Source: Phycisphaerae bacterium (GTDB taxonomy: Bacteria > Planctomycetota > Phycisphaerae > UBA1845 > Fen-1342). From it: 64,000 bases of DNA. Below, piece after piece: positions 52,660 to 61,660 of the stretch. The number at the start of each line of letters is the position of its first letter. Within the stretch, counting starts at the first letter, position 1. The notes beneath the pieces are model-generated. The model was not told where the DNA came from, did no database searches, and saw nothing but the letters and a program-made list of their open reading frames with translations. The DNA lies in assembly GCA_030428945.1 (NCBI GenBank), contig JAUIEC010000009.1, positions 124,001 to 188,000 on the forward strand, given 5' to 3'. The translations under genes were made by a program, and so were the position numbers.

Positions 52660-53733
52660 ATGTCCGCACTGTTGATCCTGATCGCGTTGGCCGGCGATTC
52701 GTCCGGGGACCCGCCTGGTCGGGCCGACTCGGAGGTGGCCGCCGGGCAGGTCGTCACGGAACTGCACCGGAGCATCTGGTGCATGCGCCAGGCCCGCAAC
52801 GGCGACTACTGGTTCGGCAGCAACGGGAACGGCATCTTCCGTTACGACGGCCGGCGCCTGGTCCGCTACGGCGCGGCGGACGGCCTGCCCGGAGACGTGG
52901 TCCGCGACATCGGGGAGGACGCCGCCGGCAGCCTGCTGGTCGCCACGACCGAGGGCGTCGCCCGTTTCGACGGCCGGCGATTCGTTTCGCTGGAGCCGGT
53001 CGGGCCGCAGTCCGGCGGCGCGGGGTGGGCCCTCGCGCCGGACGATGTCTGGCTGATCGTCGACCCGTCCCGCTACGGACCGTGGCGCTGGGACGGCCGC
53101 CGGCTCTATCAACTGGAACTGGCGGGCAGTCCGGCGGAGGCCGACCACCGGGCCCGCTATCCGAATGTCTCGTACGATCCCGCGGGCGTCTACAGCATCC
53201 ACCGGGACCGCCGCGGCCACCTGTGGTTCGGCACGGCATCGCTTGGCCTGTGCCGCTACGACGGGCGGGGGCTGAGCTGGCTGTACGAGGAACGGCTGAC
53301 CACCACGCCAGAAGGCGGAGCGTTCGGCATCCGGGCAATCCACCAGGACCGGGCCGGCGACTACTGGATCAGCAACACGCGTCAGCGGTTCGAGGTGTCG
53401 CCTGGGCACGAGACTAGGGACGGGTTCCGCCATCTGCGCTACCGGAAGAAGCCGGGCCTGCCGGACGCGGACGCCGACACGGGCCGGAACTTCACGTACT
53501 TCGCGTCGCTGGTGGAGGACGAGGCGGGTGCGCTCTGGCTGGCGTGCGGGTCCGACGGAGTGCTGAAGTACGACGGCGCGGTCACGCATTACCCGCTGCC
53601 GGCCGGGGCGTTCGCGCTGCACCTGTACCGCGACCGCTCGGGCGGCCTCTGGCTCGGCACGGCGCGGCACGGCGTCTTTCGCTTCGAGGCGGAGCGGTTC
53701 GTTCCGTTCGACGTGCGGGGTTCGGGCGATTAG
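52660..53733 (+). CDS. Secreted two-component-regulator-type beta-propeller protein
   Basis: 357 residues from the ATG at 52660 (7 bp behind GGAGAGG); ATG 52639 is an alternative. Signal peptide ALLILIALAGDSSG. The rest is made of two-component-regulator propeller repeats: NGDYWFGSNGNGIFRYDGRRLVRY, GSLLVATTEGVARFDGRRF, GHLWFGTASLGLCRYDGRGL, GALWLACGSDGVLKYDG and GGLWLGTARHGVFRFEAERF. There is no kinase or membrane part, so it is only the sensor-like propeller. Ligand unknown. Confidence 0.85.
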   Translation: MSALLILIALAGDSSGDPPGRADSEVAAGQVVTELHRSIWCMRQARNGDYWFGSNGNGIFRYDGRRLVRYGAADGLPGDVVRDIGEDAAGSLLVATTEGVARFDGRRFVSLEPVGPQSGGAGWALAPDDVWLIVDPSRYGPWRWDGRRLYQLELAGSPAEADHRARYPNVSYDPAGVYSIHRDRRGHLWFGTASLGLCRYDGRGLSWLYEERLTTTPEGGAFGIRAIHQDRAGDYWISNTRQRFEVSPGHETRDGFRHLRYRKKPGLPDADADTGRNFTYFASLVEDEAGALWLACGSDGVLKYDGAVTHYPLPAGAFALHLYRDRSGGLWLGTARHGVFRFEAERFVPFDVRGSGD

Positions 53734-53755
53734 GGGGGCTTCGGCAAAGACAGGG

Positions 53756-53784
53756 TTGCTGTGCTATCGATGTTTGGTTAGTAT
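53756..53784 (+). promoter_or_regulatory. Probable promoter of the DUF5131-tcmP pair
   Basis: TTGCTG (53756-53761) and TAGTAT (53779-53784) with 17-bp spacing, about 30 bp before the possible starts of the DUF5131 gene. Confidence 0.55.
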
Positions 53785-53814
53785 TAGGTGTCAGGGGAGG
53801 GTGTGACGGTGGCG

Positions 53815-54594
53815 ATGAGCAGGTCGCGGATTGAGTGGACCGAGGCGACGTGGAATCCGGTGTCGGGATGCACGCCGGTTTCGCCTGGCTGTCTTAACTG
53901 CTACGCGGCGCGGATGTCCGTCCGGCTTGGCCATATGCCCAACGGTACCGGAGAGAAGTACGCGGGGACTGCTCGGGTGGGTGCGGAGGGTCGTCCGGTC
54001 TTCACCGGAATCATACGCCTGGACCCGGCCGCACTTGAGACGCCGCGACAGTGGCGCAGCCCTCGGATCATCTTCGTCAACTCGATGAGCGATCTCTTTC
54101 ACCGGGCCATACCCGACCGGTTCATCCAGTCGGTGTTCCGGGTGATGAAGGACTGTGGTTGGCACACGTTTCAGGTGTTGACCAAGCGTCCGGAAAGAGT
54201 GCTGGAATTGTCCAGGAAGCTGGAGTGGTCGCCGAATATCTGGCTTGGCACCAGCGTCGAGACTGCATCCTATTTCGATCGCATCCGTCTGTTGCAGCGA
54301 CTGCGGTCACCTGCGGTTCGCTTTCTGTCGTGCGAGCCGCTCCTGGGGCCTCTGAATCGACTTCCGCTGAAGGGAATCGACTGGGTGATCGTGGGAGGAG
54401 AGTCCGGGCCCAAGGCCAGACCGGTAAAGGCGGAGTGGGTCGAGAAGATCCGACTGCAATGCGTGCAGAAGGGCGTTCGGTTCTTCTTCAAGCAATGGGG
54501 AGGGACGAACAAGAAGGCTGCGGGCCGCAGGTTGGGGGGCCGCACGTGGGACCAGATGCCAAGGGTGCACCGGATCACGGTTGGGGGACCTTAG
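53815..54594 (+). CDS. DUF5131 (phage Gp37/Gp68) three-Cys-motif protein
   Basis: 259 residues from ATG 53815; in-frame GTGs at 53803 and 53809 sit closer to GGGGAGG (53792-53798) and may be the true start. The family opening SRIEWTEATWNPVSGC is present; the three cysteines lie in CTPVSPGCLNC, resembling a radical-SAM-like Fe-S site, followed by YAARMS. RIIFVNSMSDLFH, FQVLTKRP, LGTSVE, RFLSCEPLLGP, WVIVGGESG and RFFFKQWGG are all family hallmarks. Function unknown; usually encoded beside TcmP, as here. GC is visibly lower than in neighbours. Confidence 0.92.
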   Translation: MSRSRIEWTEATWNPVSGCTPVSPGCLNCYAARMSVRLGHMPNGTGEKYAGTARVGAEGRPVFTGIIRLDPAALETPRQWRSPRIIFVNSMSDLFHRAIPDRFIQSVFRVMKDCGWHTFQVLTKRPERVLELSRKLEWSPNIWLGTSVETASYFDRIRLLQRLRSPAVRFLSCEPLLGPLNRLPLKGIDWVIVGGESGPKARPVKAEWVEKIRLQCVQKGVRFFFKQWGGTNKKAAGRRLGGRTWDQMPRVHRITVGGP

Positions 54595-55725
54595 ATGGGC
54601 CACAAGGCAAGTGCGGAGTTCTTTCGGACGAAGAAGCACTGGTCCAAGCGGAAGGACTGCATTCTTACCCACTACGTCACGCCATACCTGGCCAAGGTCG
54701 GAAGGCTCGGCAAACCGATCCTCTTGGTTGATGCTTTCGCCGGTCCTGGTCAGTTCGGTGATGGTGAGCCAGGTTCACCGTTGATCCTGAGCAGGATTGT
54801 GGCGGAGTCGAAGGCGAGCGTTCCAATCGAACTGTTGGCTGTGGAAATCGAATCGGACCTCCATTCTCCGTTGGCTGTTGCCCTCGCGAAGTTCGCCTTC
54901 GCGAGAACTCGCCTGGGTTCGTTCCTGGATGCCCTTCCAGAGATGGAATCTGCCGCCCGAACGCACACCGTGTTCCTTTACCTCGATCCTTACACGGTTG
55001 AGGGACTTGAATGGGATCCGCTGGTTCGTGTGTTTGAACAACTGCGACTTGGCCGAAGCGTCGAGATACTGCTCAACTTCAACGCTCCCAGCTTCGTTCG
55101 ACGTGGGCTCTCAGTGCTCAAGCAGCCGCTTCCACCCGAGTCCGAGGAAGACATGGAGGATTGTGCGCTTGCAGCTTCGTCGCCGTCGGCTGAGAAGCTC
55201 GATGCCGTTGTTGGCGGCTCCTGGTGGCGCGAGACTCTTACGGGCATGGGTGATTACGCGGAAAAAGTCCAGGCCGTCACAGACCGTTTCTGTCGACAAC
55301 TCGGGGAGCACTTTCGCGAGGTCTGTATGCATGCCGTCAAGGCGGAGGGGCACCACACGGTCCCCAAGTTCTATCTGCTGTTCGGTTCTCGATCTGAGGA
55401 TGCGCTGAAGCTGATGAACGATGCGATGTGTAGGAGCCGGGAGATGCTTGCCGGCCAGATGAACGACAACGGACTCTTCGAACTCCGTCCCGAGGACGTT
55501 GTCCCCGATGCCTCCAGACTTCCGGCTTTTGTTCTCGATTGTCTCACGGAGAAGATGTCTCGCGGGACGGTCTTGGCCAAGATAATTCGGAGCCACTTCG
55601 GGAAGTTCAGCGAGACAGAGATTCGACAGTGCGTCACGAAGATGATCAAGGATGGCCGAGTCCGATCGGAGACGGGCAGGTCACGGATACCTAACGGCGA
55701 GGAGATCTGGGCTACGGGACGGTGA
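54595..55725 (+). CDS. tcmP: Three-Cys-motif partner protein TcmP
   Basis: 376 residues; ATG follows the DUF5131 stop with no gap. TcmP proteins are named for their linkage to the three-Cys-motif gene. The N-terminal half has a Rossmann-like start (HKASAEFFRTKKHWSKRKDCILTHYVTPYLAK and ILLVDAFAGPGQF, resembling a SAM-binding motif I) and VFLYLDPYTVEGL (motif IV-like D-P-Y). The C-terminal half ends in a probable winged helix (TVLAKIIRSHFGKFSETEIRQCVTKMIKDGRV). GC is about 58 percent in sampled lines. Methyltransferase-like activity is an inference. Confidence 0.9.
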   Translation: MGHKASAEFFRTKKHWSKRKDCILTHYVTPYLAKVGRLGKPILLVDAFAGPGQFGDGEPGSPLILSRIVAESKASVPIELLAVEIESDLHSPLAVALAKFAFARTRLGSFLDALPEMESAARTHTVFLYLDPYTVEGLEWDPLVRVFEQLRLGRSVEILLNFNAPSFVRRGLSVLKQPLPPESEEDMEDCALAASSPSAEKLDAVVGGSWWRETLTGMGDYAEKVQAVTDRFCRQLGEHFREVCMHAVKAEGHHTVPKFYLLFGSRSEDALKLMNDAMCRSREMLAGQMNDNGLFELRPEDVVPDASRLPAFVLDCLTEKMSRGTVLAKIIRSHFGKFSETEIRQCVTKMIKDGRVRSETGRSRIPNGEEIWATGR

Positions 55726-55844
55726 GCGATGCCCCCGTGGACGGTTCGATCCGTCGGGATGGGACGGCGGCGGCGTAAGCACTCTTGGTTACTCTCTCGT
55801 GGCGCGGAACACTGTCCGCATACGACTCATGATGGGAGAGACTG

Positions 55845-55958
55845 ATGCTGGCATACATCGGCCCCGGCGCCGGGATCGCACTGGGGCCGGCCATGCTGCT
55901 ACTGCTGGTGGCAGCGGCCCTGGCACTTGTGATCTGGCTCGCCTTCCGCCGCCGCTGA
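55845..55958 (+). CDS. 37-residue single-span membrane peptide
   Basis: Too short for standard gene lists: ATG 55845 to TGA 55958, with GGGAGAG 7 bp upstream. The start MLAYIGPGAGIALG is followed by one membrane helix (PAMLLLLVAAALALVIWLAF) and a basic RRR end. Similar M-A-Y-I-G-P-G-A-G starts occur at the N-terminus of short planctomycete and proteobacterial membrane proteins, as I remember them. No function known. Confidence 0.6.
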   Translation: MLAYIGPGAGIALGPAMLLLLVAAALALVIWLAFRRR

Positions 55959-56280
55959 GTTGCCTCTCACGGACAGCGCGGCGACAGGGCCCGATCCCCG
56001 CCGGAGCCGAACGGCGGCTGCCGCCGGCCGGGGGGGGCGGCCGAGCACCCCATCATCTTTTCACACAGCCTCCCCGCACAGCACCCGCCGTGCCGCACCG
56101 CCCCCCGCCGTGCCGGTCAGACCTGTCAATCTGGCAGCGGAACCGACCACGCGCGACCCCTCGAAGGCATTAACGGGCCAATGAGGCGTATTTTATCGGG
56201 CATGGTCCCGTCTGGTACCGCATTTGCCAATCGTTTTCAGGAAGCGCCACCAGGCGCACCTACGGAAAGCGAGGACGACA
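55959..56280. other. Intergenic region before dnaK
   Basis: No gene was found. The 322 bp are GC-rich with a CCCCGCCG-type low-complexity stretch around 56040-56120. Bases 56170-56196 (TTAACG and TATTTTAT) resemble a promoter but spacing is short (13-15 bp). No CIRCE-type inverted repeat was seen, so heat-shock control by HrcA is not supported here. Confidence 0.4.
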
Positions 56281-58197
56281 ATGTCGAAAGTCATCGGAAT
56301 CGATCTCGGAACCACCAACTCGGTCGTCGCCGTCATGGAAGCCGGCGCCCCGAAGGTCCTGGTCAACGAGCAGGGCGCCCGGCTGACCCCCTCGGTGGTC
56401 GCCTTCACCGATAAGGAACGTCTCGTCGGACAGCAGGCCCGCAACCAGCAGGTCACCAACCCGACCAACACCATCTACTCCATCAAACGCTTCATGGGAC
56501 GCCGCCACAGCGAAGTCTCCTCCGAAGAGAAGATCGTCCCCTACAAGGTCGTCGGCGGGCCCGAGGAACTCGTCAAGGTCCAGATCGGCGACAAGACCTA
56601 CGCCCCACCCGAAATCTCCGCCATGGTCCTCCGCTACCTCAAGGAGGTCGCCGAAAAATACCTCGGCGAACCCGTCGAACGGGCCGTCGTCACCGTCCCG
56701 GCCTACTTCAACGACTCCCAGCGACAGGCCACCGCCGAGGCCGGCAAGATCGCCGGGCTCAAGGTCGAACGCATCATCAACGAGCCGACCGCGGCCGCCC
56801 TGGCCTACGGCCTCGAAAAGAAGGCCGACGCCAAGATCTGCGTCTTCGACCTCGGCGGCGGCACCTTCGACGTCTCGATCCTCGACGTCGGCGACAACGT
56901 CTTCGAAGTCCTCAGCACCAGCGGCGACACGCACCTGGGCGGTGACGACTTCGACCAGGTCCTGATCGGCTACCTGGCCGACGAGTTCCGCAAGAAGGAA
57001 GGCATCGACCTGCGCCAGGATCCGATGGCGCTCCAGCGCCTCAAGGAGGCCGCCGAACGGGCCAAGTGCGAACTTTCCAGCAGCATGGAGACCTCGATCA
57101 ACCTGCCGTACATCACGGCCGTCGACAACGTGCCCAAGCACCTCCAGCTTTCGCTGACGCGGGCGAAGTTCGAGCAACTGATCGAACCGCTGGTCGAACG
57201 CTGCCGCGGCCCGGTCATGCAGGCCATCAAGGACGCCAAGCTGTCGGCCAAGGACATCGCCGATGTCGCCCTGGTCGGTGGCTCGACCCGCATCCCGCTG
57301 GTCCAGAAGATGGTCAAGGGCATCTTCGGCCGCGAGCCGAACCAGAGCATCAACCCCGACGAAGTCGTCGCGATGGGGGCCGCCATCCAGGGGGCCGTGC
57401 TGACCGGCGAGCAGAAGGACATCGTCCTGCTGGACGTCACCCCGCTCTCGCTGGGGGTCGAGACCCTCGGCGGCGTGATGACCAAGCTGATCGAACGCAA
57501 CACGACGATCCCGACCAGCAAGAAGGAAGTCTTCTCGACCGCGGCCGACAACCAGCCCGCCGTCGACATCCACGTGCTGCAGGGTGAACGGCAGATGGCC
57601 GACGACAACCGCACGCTGGGTCGCTTCCAGTTGACCGACATCCCGCCGGCCCAGCGTGGCCGACCGCAGATCGAGGTGACCTTCGACATCGACGCGAACG
57701 GCATCCTGAACGTCTCGGCCAAGGACCTTGGCACGGGCAAGGAGCAGTCGATCGAGATCAAGAGTTCGTCGGGTCTGAGCGATGACGACATCGACCGGAT
57801 GGTCAAGGATGCCGAATCGCACGCTTCCGAGGACGAGGCCCGCCGCAAGCTGGTCGACCTGCGGAACCGCGCCGATCAGCTCGTCTACAGCACCGAGAAG
57901 ACCCTCGGCGAACACGGCGACAAGGTCGACGCGACCGAACGCGCCGAGATCGAACGCACCGTCGCCAGCCTGAAGGAAGCCCAGAAGAACGACGACGCGG
58001 GCGCGATCGAGAGCGCCATGCAGGCGGTCGAGCAGGCCGCCCACAAGCTGGCCGAGGAAGTCTACAAGTCCAGCGCCGCCGCCGGCGCTCCGGGCGCCGA
58101 CCCGAGCGTCGGGGCCGCCCCCGGCGTAGACCCCGGCGCCAGCCAGGAGAGCGGCGACGACGTGATCGACGCCGAGTACGAAGTGAAGAAGGACTAA
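56281..58197 (+). CDS. dnaK: Chaperone protein DnaK (Hsp70)
   Basis: 638 residues from the ATG at 56281 (GCGAGGAC upstream). The frame begins [21 protein letters not shown]. All ATPase signatures are present: [31 protein letters not shown] and [15 protein letters not shown]; the peptide-binding domain begins near residue 390 ([22 protein letters not shown]) and the C-terminus is ...[13 protein letters not shown], like EEVD-type Gram-negative DnaK. grpE and dnaJ are not adjacent. A purine-rich array and a strong terminator follow. Confidence 0.99.
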   Translation: MSKVIGIDLGTTNSVVAVMEAGAPKVLVNEQGARLTPSVVAFTDKERLVGQQARNQQVTNPTNTIYSIKRFMGRRHSEVSSEEKIVPYKVVGGPEELVKVQIGDKTYAPPEISAMVLRYLKEVAEKYLGEPVERAVVTVPAYFNDSQRQATAEAGKIAGLKVERIINEPTAAALAYGLEKKADAKICVFDLGGGTFDVSILDVGDNVFEVLSTSGDTHLGGDDFDQVLIGYLADEFRKKEGIDLRQDPMALQRLKEAAERAKCELSSSMETSINLPYITAVDNVPKHLQLSLTRAKFEQLIEPLVERCRGPVMQAIKDAKLSAKDIADVALVGGSTRIPLVQKMVKGIFGREPNQSINPDEVVAMGAAIQGAVLTGEQKDIVLLDVTPLSLGVETLGGVMTKLIERNTTIPTSKKEVFSTAADNQPAVDIHVLQGERQMADDNRTLGRFQLTDIPPAQRGRPQIEVTFDIDANGILNVSAKDLGTGKEQSIEIKSSSGLSDDDIDRMVKDAESHASEDEARRKLVDLRNRADQLVYSTEKTLGEHGDKVDATERAEIERTVASLKEAQKNDDAGAIESAMQAVEQAAHKLAEEVYKSSAAAGAPGADPSVGAAPGVDPGASQESGDDVIDAEYEVKKD

Positions 58198-58198
58198 G

Positions 58199-58262
58199 AA
58201 GGGAACCAGGGAACGAGGGAGCAAGGGAGCGAGAGAAGGGTGCCCCACCGTTTACGGTGGGG
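58199..58262 (+). repeat. GGGAGCNA array and REP-like hairpin after dnaK
   Basis: Starting 1 bp after the dnaK stop, degenerate GGGAACNA/GGGAGCNA units (58199-58235) lead to the hairpin CCCCACCG-TTTA-CGGTGGGG (58243-58262). Confidence 0.8.
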
Positions 58263-58325
58263 GACTGAATGTTCTCGACAAGGTGCACGTTCCCTTCGTC
58301 ACCTTCTCAAATAAGACTTCGACGA

Positions 58326-58360
58326 GACCGCAGTTGCCGCTAGGGTGGCTGCGGTCTTTT
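58326..58360 (+). terminator. Intrinsic terminator downstream of dnaK
   Basis: GACCGCAG (58326-58333) pairs perfectly with CTGCGGTC (58349-58356), followed by TTTTCC. It lies 128 bp behind the dnaK stop. Confidence 0.85.
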
Positions 58361-58408
58361 CCTGCGCCCGGTTCGGAGAGACGGTCTCCATGTCGGCGAG
58401 TCTGCGAC

Positions 58409-58621
58409 ATGTCGACACGCCGCCGCTGTTCAGCACTGTTCCTGACGTTCTTCAACGGCTTCGCGGTCTTCTTCGTCCCGCTCGTTACAGTGACGGTAAT
58501 GATCCTGCTACGCTATGAAGTTGACGCCGAGATCGCGGAGCGTTCCTCTGATGTTGCGAAGTACCCCCGGCGATCGGCCGCTCCTCACGGACATCGCACG
58601 ACCGTCAGACGGCGTTGGTGA
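58409..58621 (+). CDS. Possible small membrane protein overlapping the next gene
   Basis: A 70-codon frame from ATG 58409 with one strong membrane helix (ALFLTFFNGFAVFFVPLVTVTVMILL). It overlaps the start of the gene at 58551 by 71 bp in another frame and has no clear ribosome binding site, so it may be a chance frame or a leader peptide. Confidence 0.25.
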   Translation: MSTRRRCSALFLTFFNGFAVFFVPLVTVTVMILLRYEVDAEIAERSSDVAKYPRRSAAPHGHRTTVRRRW

Positions 58622-59456
58622 GCATTGGTGGGTGCTGTACACGATGTTCTTCGGCGGCGCGGTGATTGGCGGGTTGATGCTCGCGCTGGGATTCGTTGCC
58701 GGCTTCCTGCTTCTGTTGGGAGCCGGAGTGGCGGTGGTGCCGCTGGTCCACGCCGGACGTGTGCGGCAGCGCATCGTTAAACGAAACGCCGCCGATCCAT
58801 CCGCGGCGATCCACCAGTTGATCGCCGCCCGGGATCGCGTGCCGCTGCATTATCTCGGGCCGCATGCGGCCGGTTTGCTGCAACACGCTGGATGGGTCGG
58901 CCACGTAGTCAGGATCGCCCCGGCGGAAGACCTCGTCGAAGTTGAACCAATCGCCGCCCCGTTTGAGCCGCGCCCGCTGAACGACTCGGCCACGACGAGA
59001 GACCTCGCGGAGCCATCCAAGCCAGCCCGTCGCTGGCTACGCCCGCCGGTCGTCGCCATCGGGATCGGCATCGCGGTGATCGGCGGGGCGATCACCCGCG
59101 ACCCGGTCGTCCTGCTGCTCATGCTGCTGATGATCATGGGGGCGACCCCCGATCTCTGGCTGGGGCTTGGACCGGCCAAGGCCAGGCATGTGCTGCTGAT
59201 CCCCGGCGGGCTTGTCATCCGACGCGGCTCCTGGCTGCGAACCCGGGCCCGGTTGACGCGCTTCACACCTGTCGAAACCGCGCTGGTCCTGGAGTGTCAT
59301 CACGTCGGCGGTCGGTGGGGCGTTTTCCTCGTCGGTCGCGAGCGCGTCACCGAGATCCACAGTCTCCGGGCCATCGAGTGCCAGGTCCTCCTCGCCGCCT
59401 GGCGCAGCCCGCTGCCGCCACCGACCGAAGAACAACTCGCGGAGTTGGCCGGGTAA
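58551..59456 (+). CDS. Membrane protein of unknown function (paralogue 1)
   Basis: 301 residues, ATG behind GGAG. Two N-terminal helices (WWVLYTMFFGGAVIGGLMLALGF and AGFLLLLGAGVAVVPLV), a soluble stretch with HQLIAARDRVPLHYLGPHAAGLLQ, and two further helices around 180-215 (VVAIGIGIAVIGGAIT and VVLLLMLLMIMG). The C-terminal soluble part ends LLAAWRSPLPPPTEEQLAELAG, which is repeated almost exactly in the gene at 59660. No named family recognised. The identical tails imply recent duplication or gene conversion. Confidence 0.75.
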   Translation: MLRSTPGDRPLLTDIARPSDGVGEHWWVLYTMFFGGAVIGGLMLALGFVAGFLLLLGAGVAVVPLVHAGRVRQRIVKRNAADPSAAIHQLIAARDRVPLHYLGPHAAGLLQHAGWVGHVVRIAPAEDLVEVEPIAAPFEPRPLNDSATTRDLAEPSKPARRWLRPPVVAIGIGIAVIGGAITRDPVVLLLMLLMIMGATPDLWLGLGPAKARHVLLIPGGLVIRRGSWLRTRARLTRFTPVETALVLECHHVGGRWGVFLVGRERVTEIHSLRAIECQVLLAAWRSPLPPPTEEQLAELAG

Positions 59457-59659
59457 CCGGAGGCAGCAAGCAAGAGGGCAAGTGACGAAGTAAGCAGCGC
59501 TTCAAGCATCCGCTCCGCGCGCAGTCGGTTCCCTGGATGCAGTGCTTACTGGTGTGCGTATGCGATCGCCTGTCTGCGTTTGCGAAATGCCCGGACGCAT
59601 TCCGAAACCGGACCGCTTTCCTAGTCGTCCGGCATTGCGGCAGGGTTTAGAAGTGAGGC

Positions 59660-60577
59660 ATGTCAATGCCGACGCAAGACAACCGCACCCGTCCGGCCAC
59701 ACCCGGCCTGACGGACATCGAGGTGCTGCCCCGCCAACGTCATTGGGGGCCGCGAAGCGCACGCTGGCTGGTGGCCCTCGGTGTACCCACTGCGCTAACG
59801 CTGCTCGCGTACTGGGTTGCCTGGACCAATCTGCTGATCGGACGCGAGGCCCTCGCGATTCTGTTCGGGATGCCGCTGTTGGCACTGCTGGTGATCTTTC
59901 CAACGCTGCACATGCTTGAAACACGCCGCTGGCGGGCGATCGCCCACGCCGCCGCAGGCCGCAGCCTGTGCGACCTGCTGACGCAGGCGGTACACGATCC
60001 GTATCGTCCGACATTGGGACTCTGGAATGCGGTTCGTGTGATTGCACGCTGTCGCGCCGGCCGCGCCGCGTTCGGGCAGGCGTTCCGGATCGGTTGGCGC
60101 GCCCAGCTCGTGCCGATCGAGCCGATGGCCGAGCCATGCGAACCGCGCCAACTTCAGGCGAAAGAGCCATTGGGTGCCTGGACGCTGACGGCACTGTTCG
60201 GAGCGCTGTTTGTGCTGATGAGGCTGGTCGGGAATCCACCCTGGCAGCAGTTTTTCTGCGGTGGCCTGTTCTTGTGCAGCCTGCTGGCAGCCGGTTGGGT
60301 CGAGTTCGGCTGGCGCGAGCAATGGTGGCTCGTTCCCGGCGGATGCGTTCGGTGTGTTCCGACCGGTACTTCGGCCAAGGTGCAGATCGCCACGCCGGCC
60401 TGCGCGTGCGTGGTGATGGTCGCCAGTGGTGATTGCTGGCATGTGCACATCGTAACCGGCGAGCAAGGCGTCTGGAGTCTTCGCCTCACGCGAGGCGAAG
60501 CCGAAGTCCTCCTTGCCGCCTGGCGCAGCCCGCTGCCGCCACCGACCGAAGAACAACTCGCGGAGCTGGCCGGGTAA
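59660..60577 (+). CDS. Membrane protein of unknown function (paralogue 2)
   Basis: 305 residues; ATG behind GAGG, with a second ATG two codons on. Layout mirrors the previous gene: paired N-terminal helices (WLVALGVPTALTLLAYWVAW and LAILFGMPLLALLVIFPTL), a soluble middle, another hydrophobic pair (LTALFGALFVLMRLV and FFCGGLFLCSLLAAGW) and a C-terminal domain ending LLAAWRSPLPPPTEEQLAELAG. Outside the last ~25 residues the two differ strongly, yet the last ~68 bp of DNA differ at only about two positions. Confidence 0.75.
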   Translation: MSMPTQDNRTRPATPGLTDIEVLPRQRHWGPRSARWLVALGVPTALTLLAYWVAWTNLLIGREALAILFGMPLLALLVIFPTLHMLETRRWRAIAHAAAGRSLCDLLTQAVHDPYRPTLGLWNAVRVIARCRAGRAAFGQAFRIGWRAQLVPIEPMAEPCEPRQLQAKEPLGAWTLTALFGALFVLMRLVGNPPWQQFFCGGLFLCSLLAAGWVEFGWREQWWLVPGGCVRCVPTGTSAKVQIATPACACVVMVASGDCWHVHIVTGEQGVWSLRLTRGEAEVLLAAWRSPLPPPTEEQLAELAG

Positions 60578-60688
60578 TGGAGTCGCATCACGCTATTCGT
60601 CCGGCTACCCGAGAGACGCCGCGCGGGACCCTTGTTGCTGCCCGGGGTTTCTCCAAACCTTGCTTACTGGGTCGCTTGCTGACTTGCT

Positions 60689-60715
60689 CAGAGGCGATTG
60701 GTGCAGTCGCCTCTG
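60689..60715 (+). terminator. Hairpin between convergent genes
   Basis: CAGAGGCGA (60689-60697) pairs perfectly with TCGCCTCTG (60707-60715). No T-run follows on the plus strand, so it may be part of the repeat element around it. On the minus strand the lipoprotein gene is followed by a GGGAACTG array (60737-60781). Confidence 0.5.
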
Positions 60716-60782
60716 GAAGGGTGGGGCACCCAACGTCAACGCTGTTCCCAGTCCCCGGTTCCCAGTTCTCAGTTCCCGCCAT

Positions 60783-61292
60783 TCAGTTCCCGGTGCTGCC
60801 CTCGGCCCAACTGAACTCGTAGTCGAAGCTGACCTGCTGGGTGGTGCCGCTCGGGCGGACGAACTGGACCGACCAGGTCGTCAGTTCGCGCTGCCCGCTG
60901 GGGCCGACGCACTCGGTGGTGCCGTTGTTGGCCGCCCGCTCGAAGCTGCCCTGCAGGGCCTGGCCGCTGATGCCGGTTTCGCTCAGTTCGACCGGGAACG
61001 TGTTCGTGTTGCCGAACGCGCAGCGGAACGTCACGAAGACCTGGACATCATCCGGGATCAGCGGCTGATCGCTCTCGATGTCGACCATCAGCATGAACGG
61101 CAGATGCGGGGCGGCCCCGCCACTGCTGACCGTCCGCCTCTGGAAGCCGTTCGCGCTCGACGTCTCGTCGAACTCGATCGTGTCGGCCAGGGTCGCACGA
61201 GGATGATCCGTCGGGCATCCGCCCAGCAGCAGGCCGAGCGACAGACAGGCGGACAGAACGATGACGGGGCGAGTGGGTGTCATGGACGACAT
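60783..61292 (-). CDS. Small lipoprotein of unknown function
   Basis: 169 residues from the ATG at 61292 behind AAGGAA. Lipoprotein signal with lipobox LLGGC and Cys26. The mature part is Thr/Ser-rich and beta-rich (PFMLMVDIESDQPLIPDDVQVFVTFRCAFGN; a disulfide-capable Cys pair near residues 95 and 130). No family recognised; envelope location inferred. Confidence 0.72.
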   Translation of the reverse strand: MSSMTPTRPVIVLSACLSLGLLLGGCPTDHPRATLADTIEFDETSSANGFQRRTVSSGGAAPHLPFMLMVDIESDQPLIPDDVQVFVTFRCAFGNTNTFPVELSETGISGQALQGSFERAANNGTTECVGPSGQRELTTWSVQFVRPSGTTQQVSFDYEFSWAEGSTGN

Positions 61293-61477
61293 GGCGCGTG
61301 TTCCTTGCGAGGTGGCGGCGACGCCTGGCGCGGGGGCGCAATCGACAGGCCTGGTACCCATCGCCGAACGACGTTCCACTGCCCCGGGTACCCGCACCGA
61401 CCCTCGAACTCACACGCTATTTGTTTTCGCAGTCCGAATGTCGTCGGATCCCGGCCATCTCGGCTCGCTGACAGCGG

Positions 61478-61651
61478 TTATCTGGCAACCGGCGCCTGAC
61501 CGATCAACAGCCCGAGCCAGCCGCCGATGATCCCGCCGCCGTACCACGATCCGGTAATCTGGCAGTTTCCGTCCGGGCAGAAGACCTGGCTGTAGCCCAG
61601 GGCGCCGCCCACCAGGGCCCCCAGTCCGATCATCAGCCAGCGTCTCTTCAC
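61478..61651 (-). CDS. 57-residue membrane protein, DUF6132-like
   Basis: Too short for most gene lists. GTG 61651, 8 bp behind GGGAG, to TAA at 61478-61480. Two glycine-zipper helices (LMIGLGALVGGALGYS and GGGIIGGWLGLLIG) flank a CPDGNCQITGSWYGG motif, which matches my memory of DUF6132 proteins (C..G.CPIT....YG). These small proteins accompany redox enzymes in some bacteria; role unknown. Confidence 0.65.
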   Translation of the reverse strand: MKRRWLMIGLGALVGGALGYSQVFCPDGNCQITGSWYGGGIIGGWLGLLIGQAPVAR

Positions 61652-61660
61652 GGGATTCTC

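Noticed and set aside
55959..56280. CIRCE or other heat-shock operator before dnaK
   Set aside because: No TTAGCACTC-N9-GAGTGCTAA-like inverted repeat was found.
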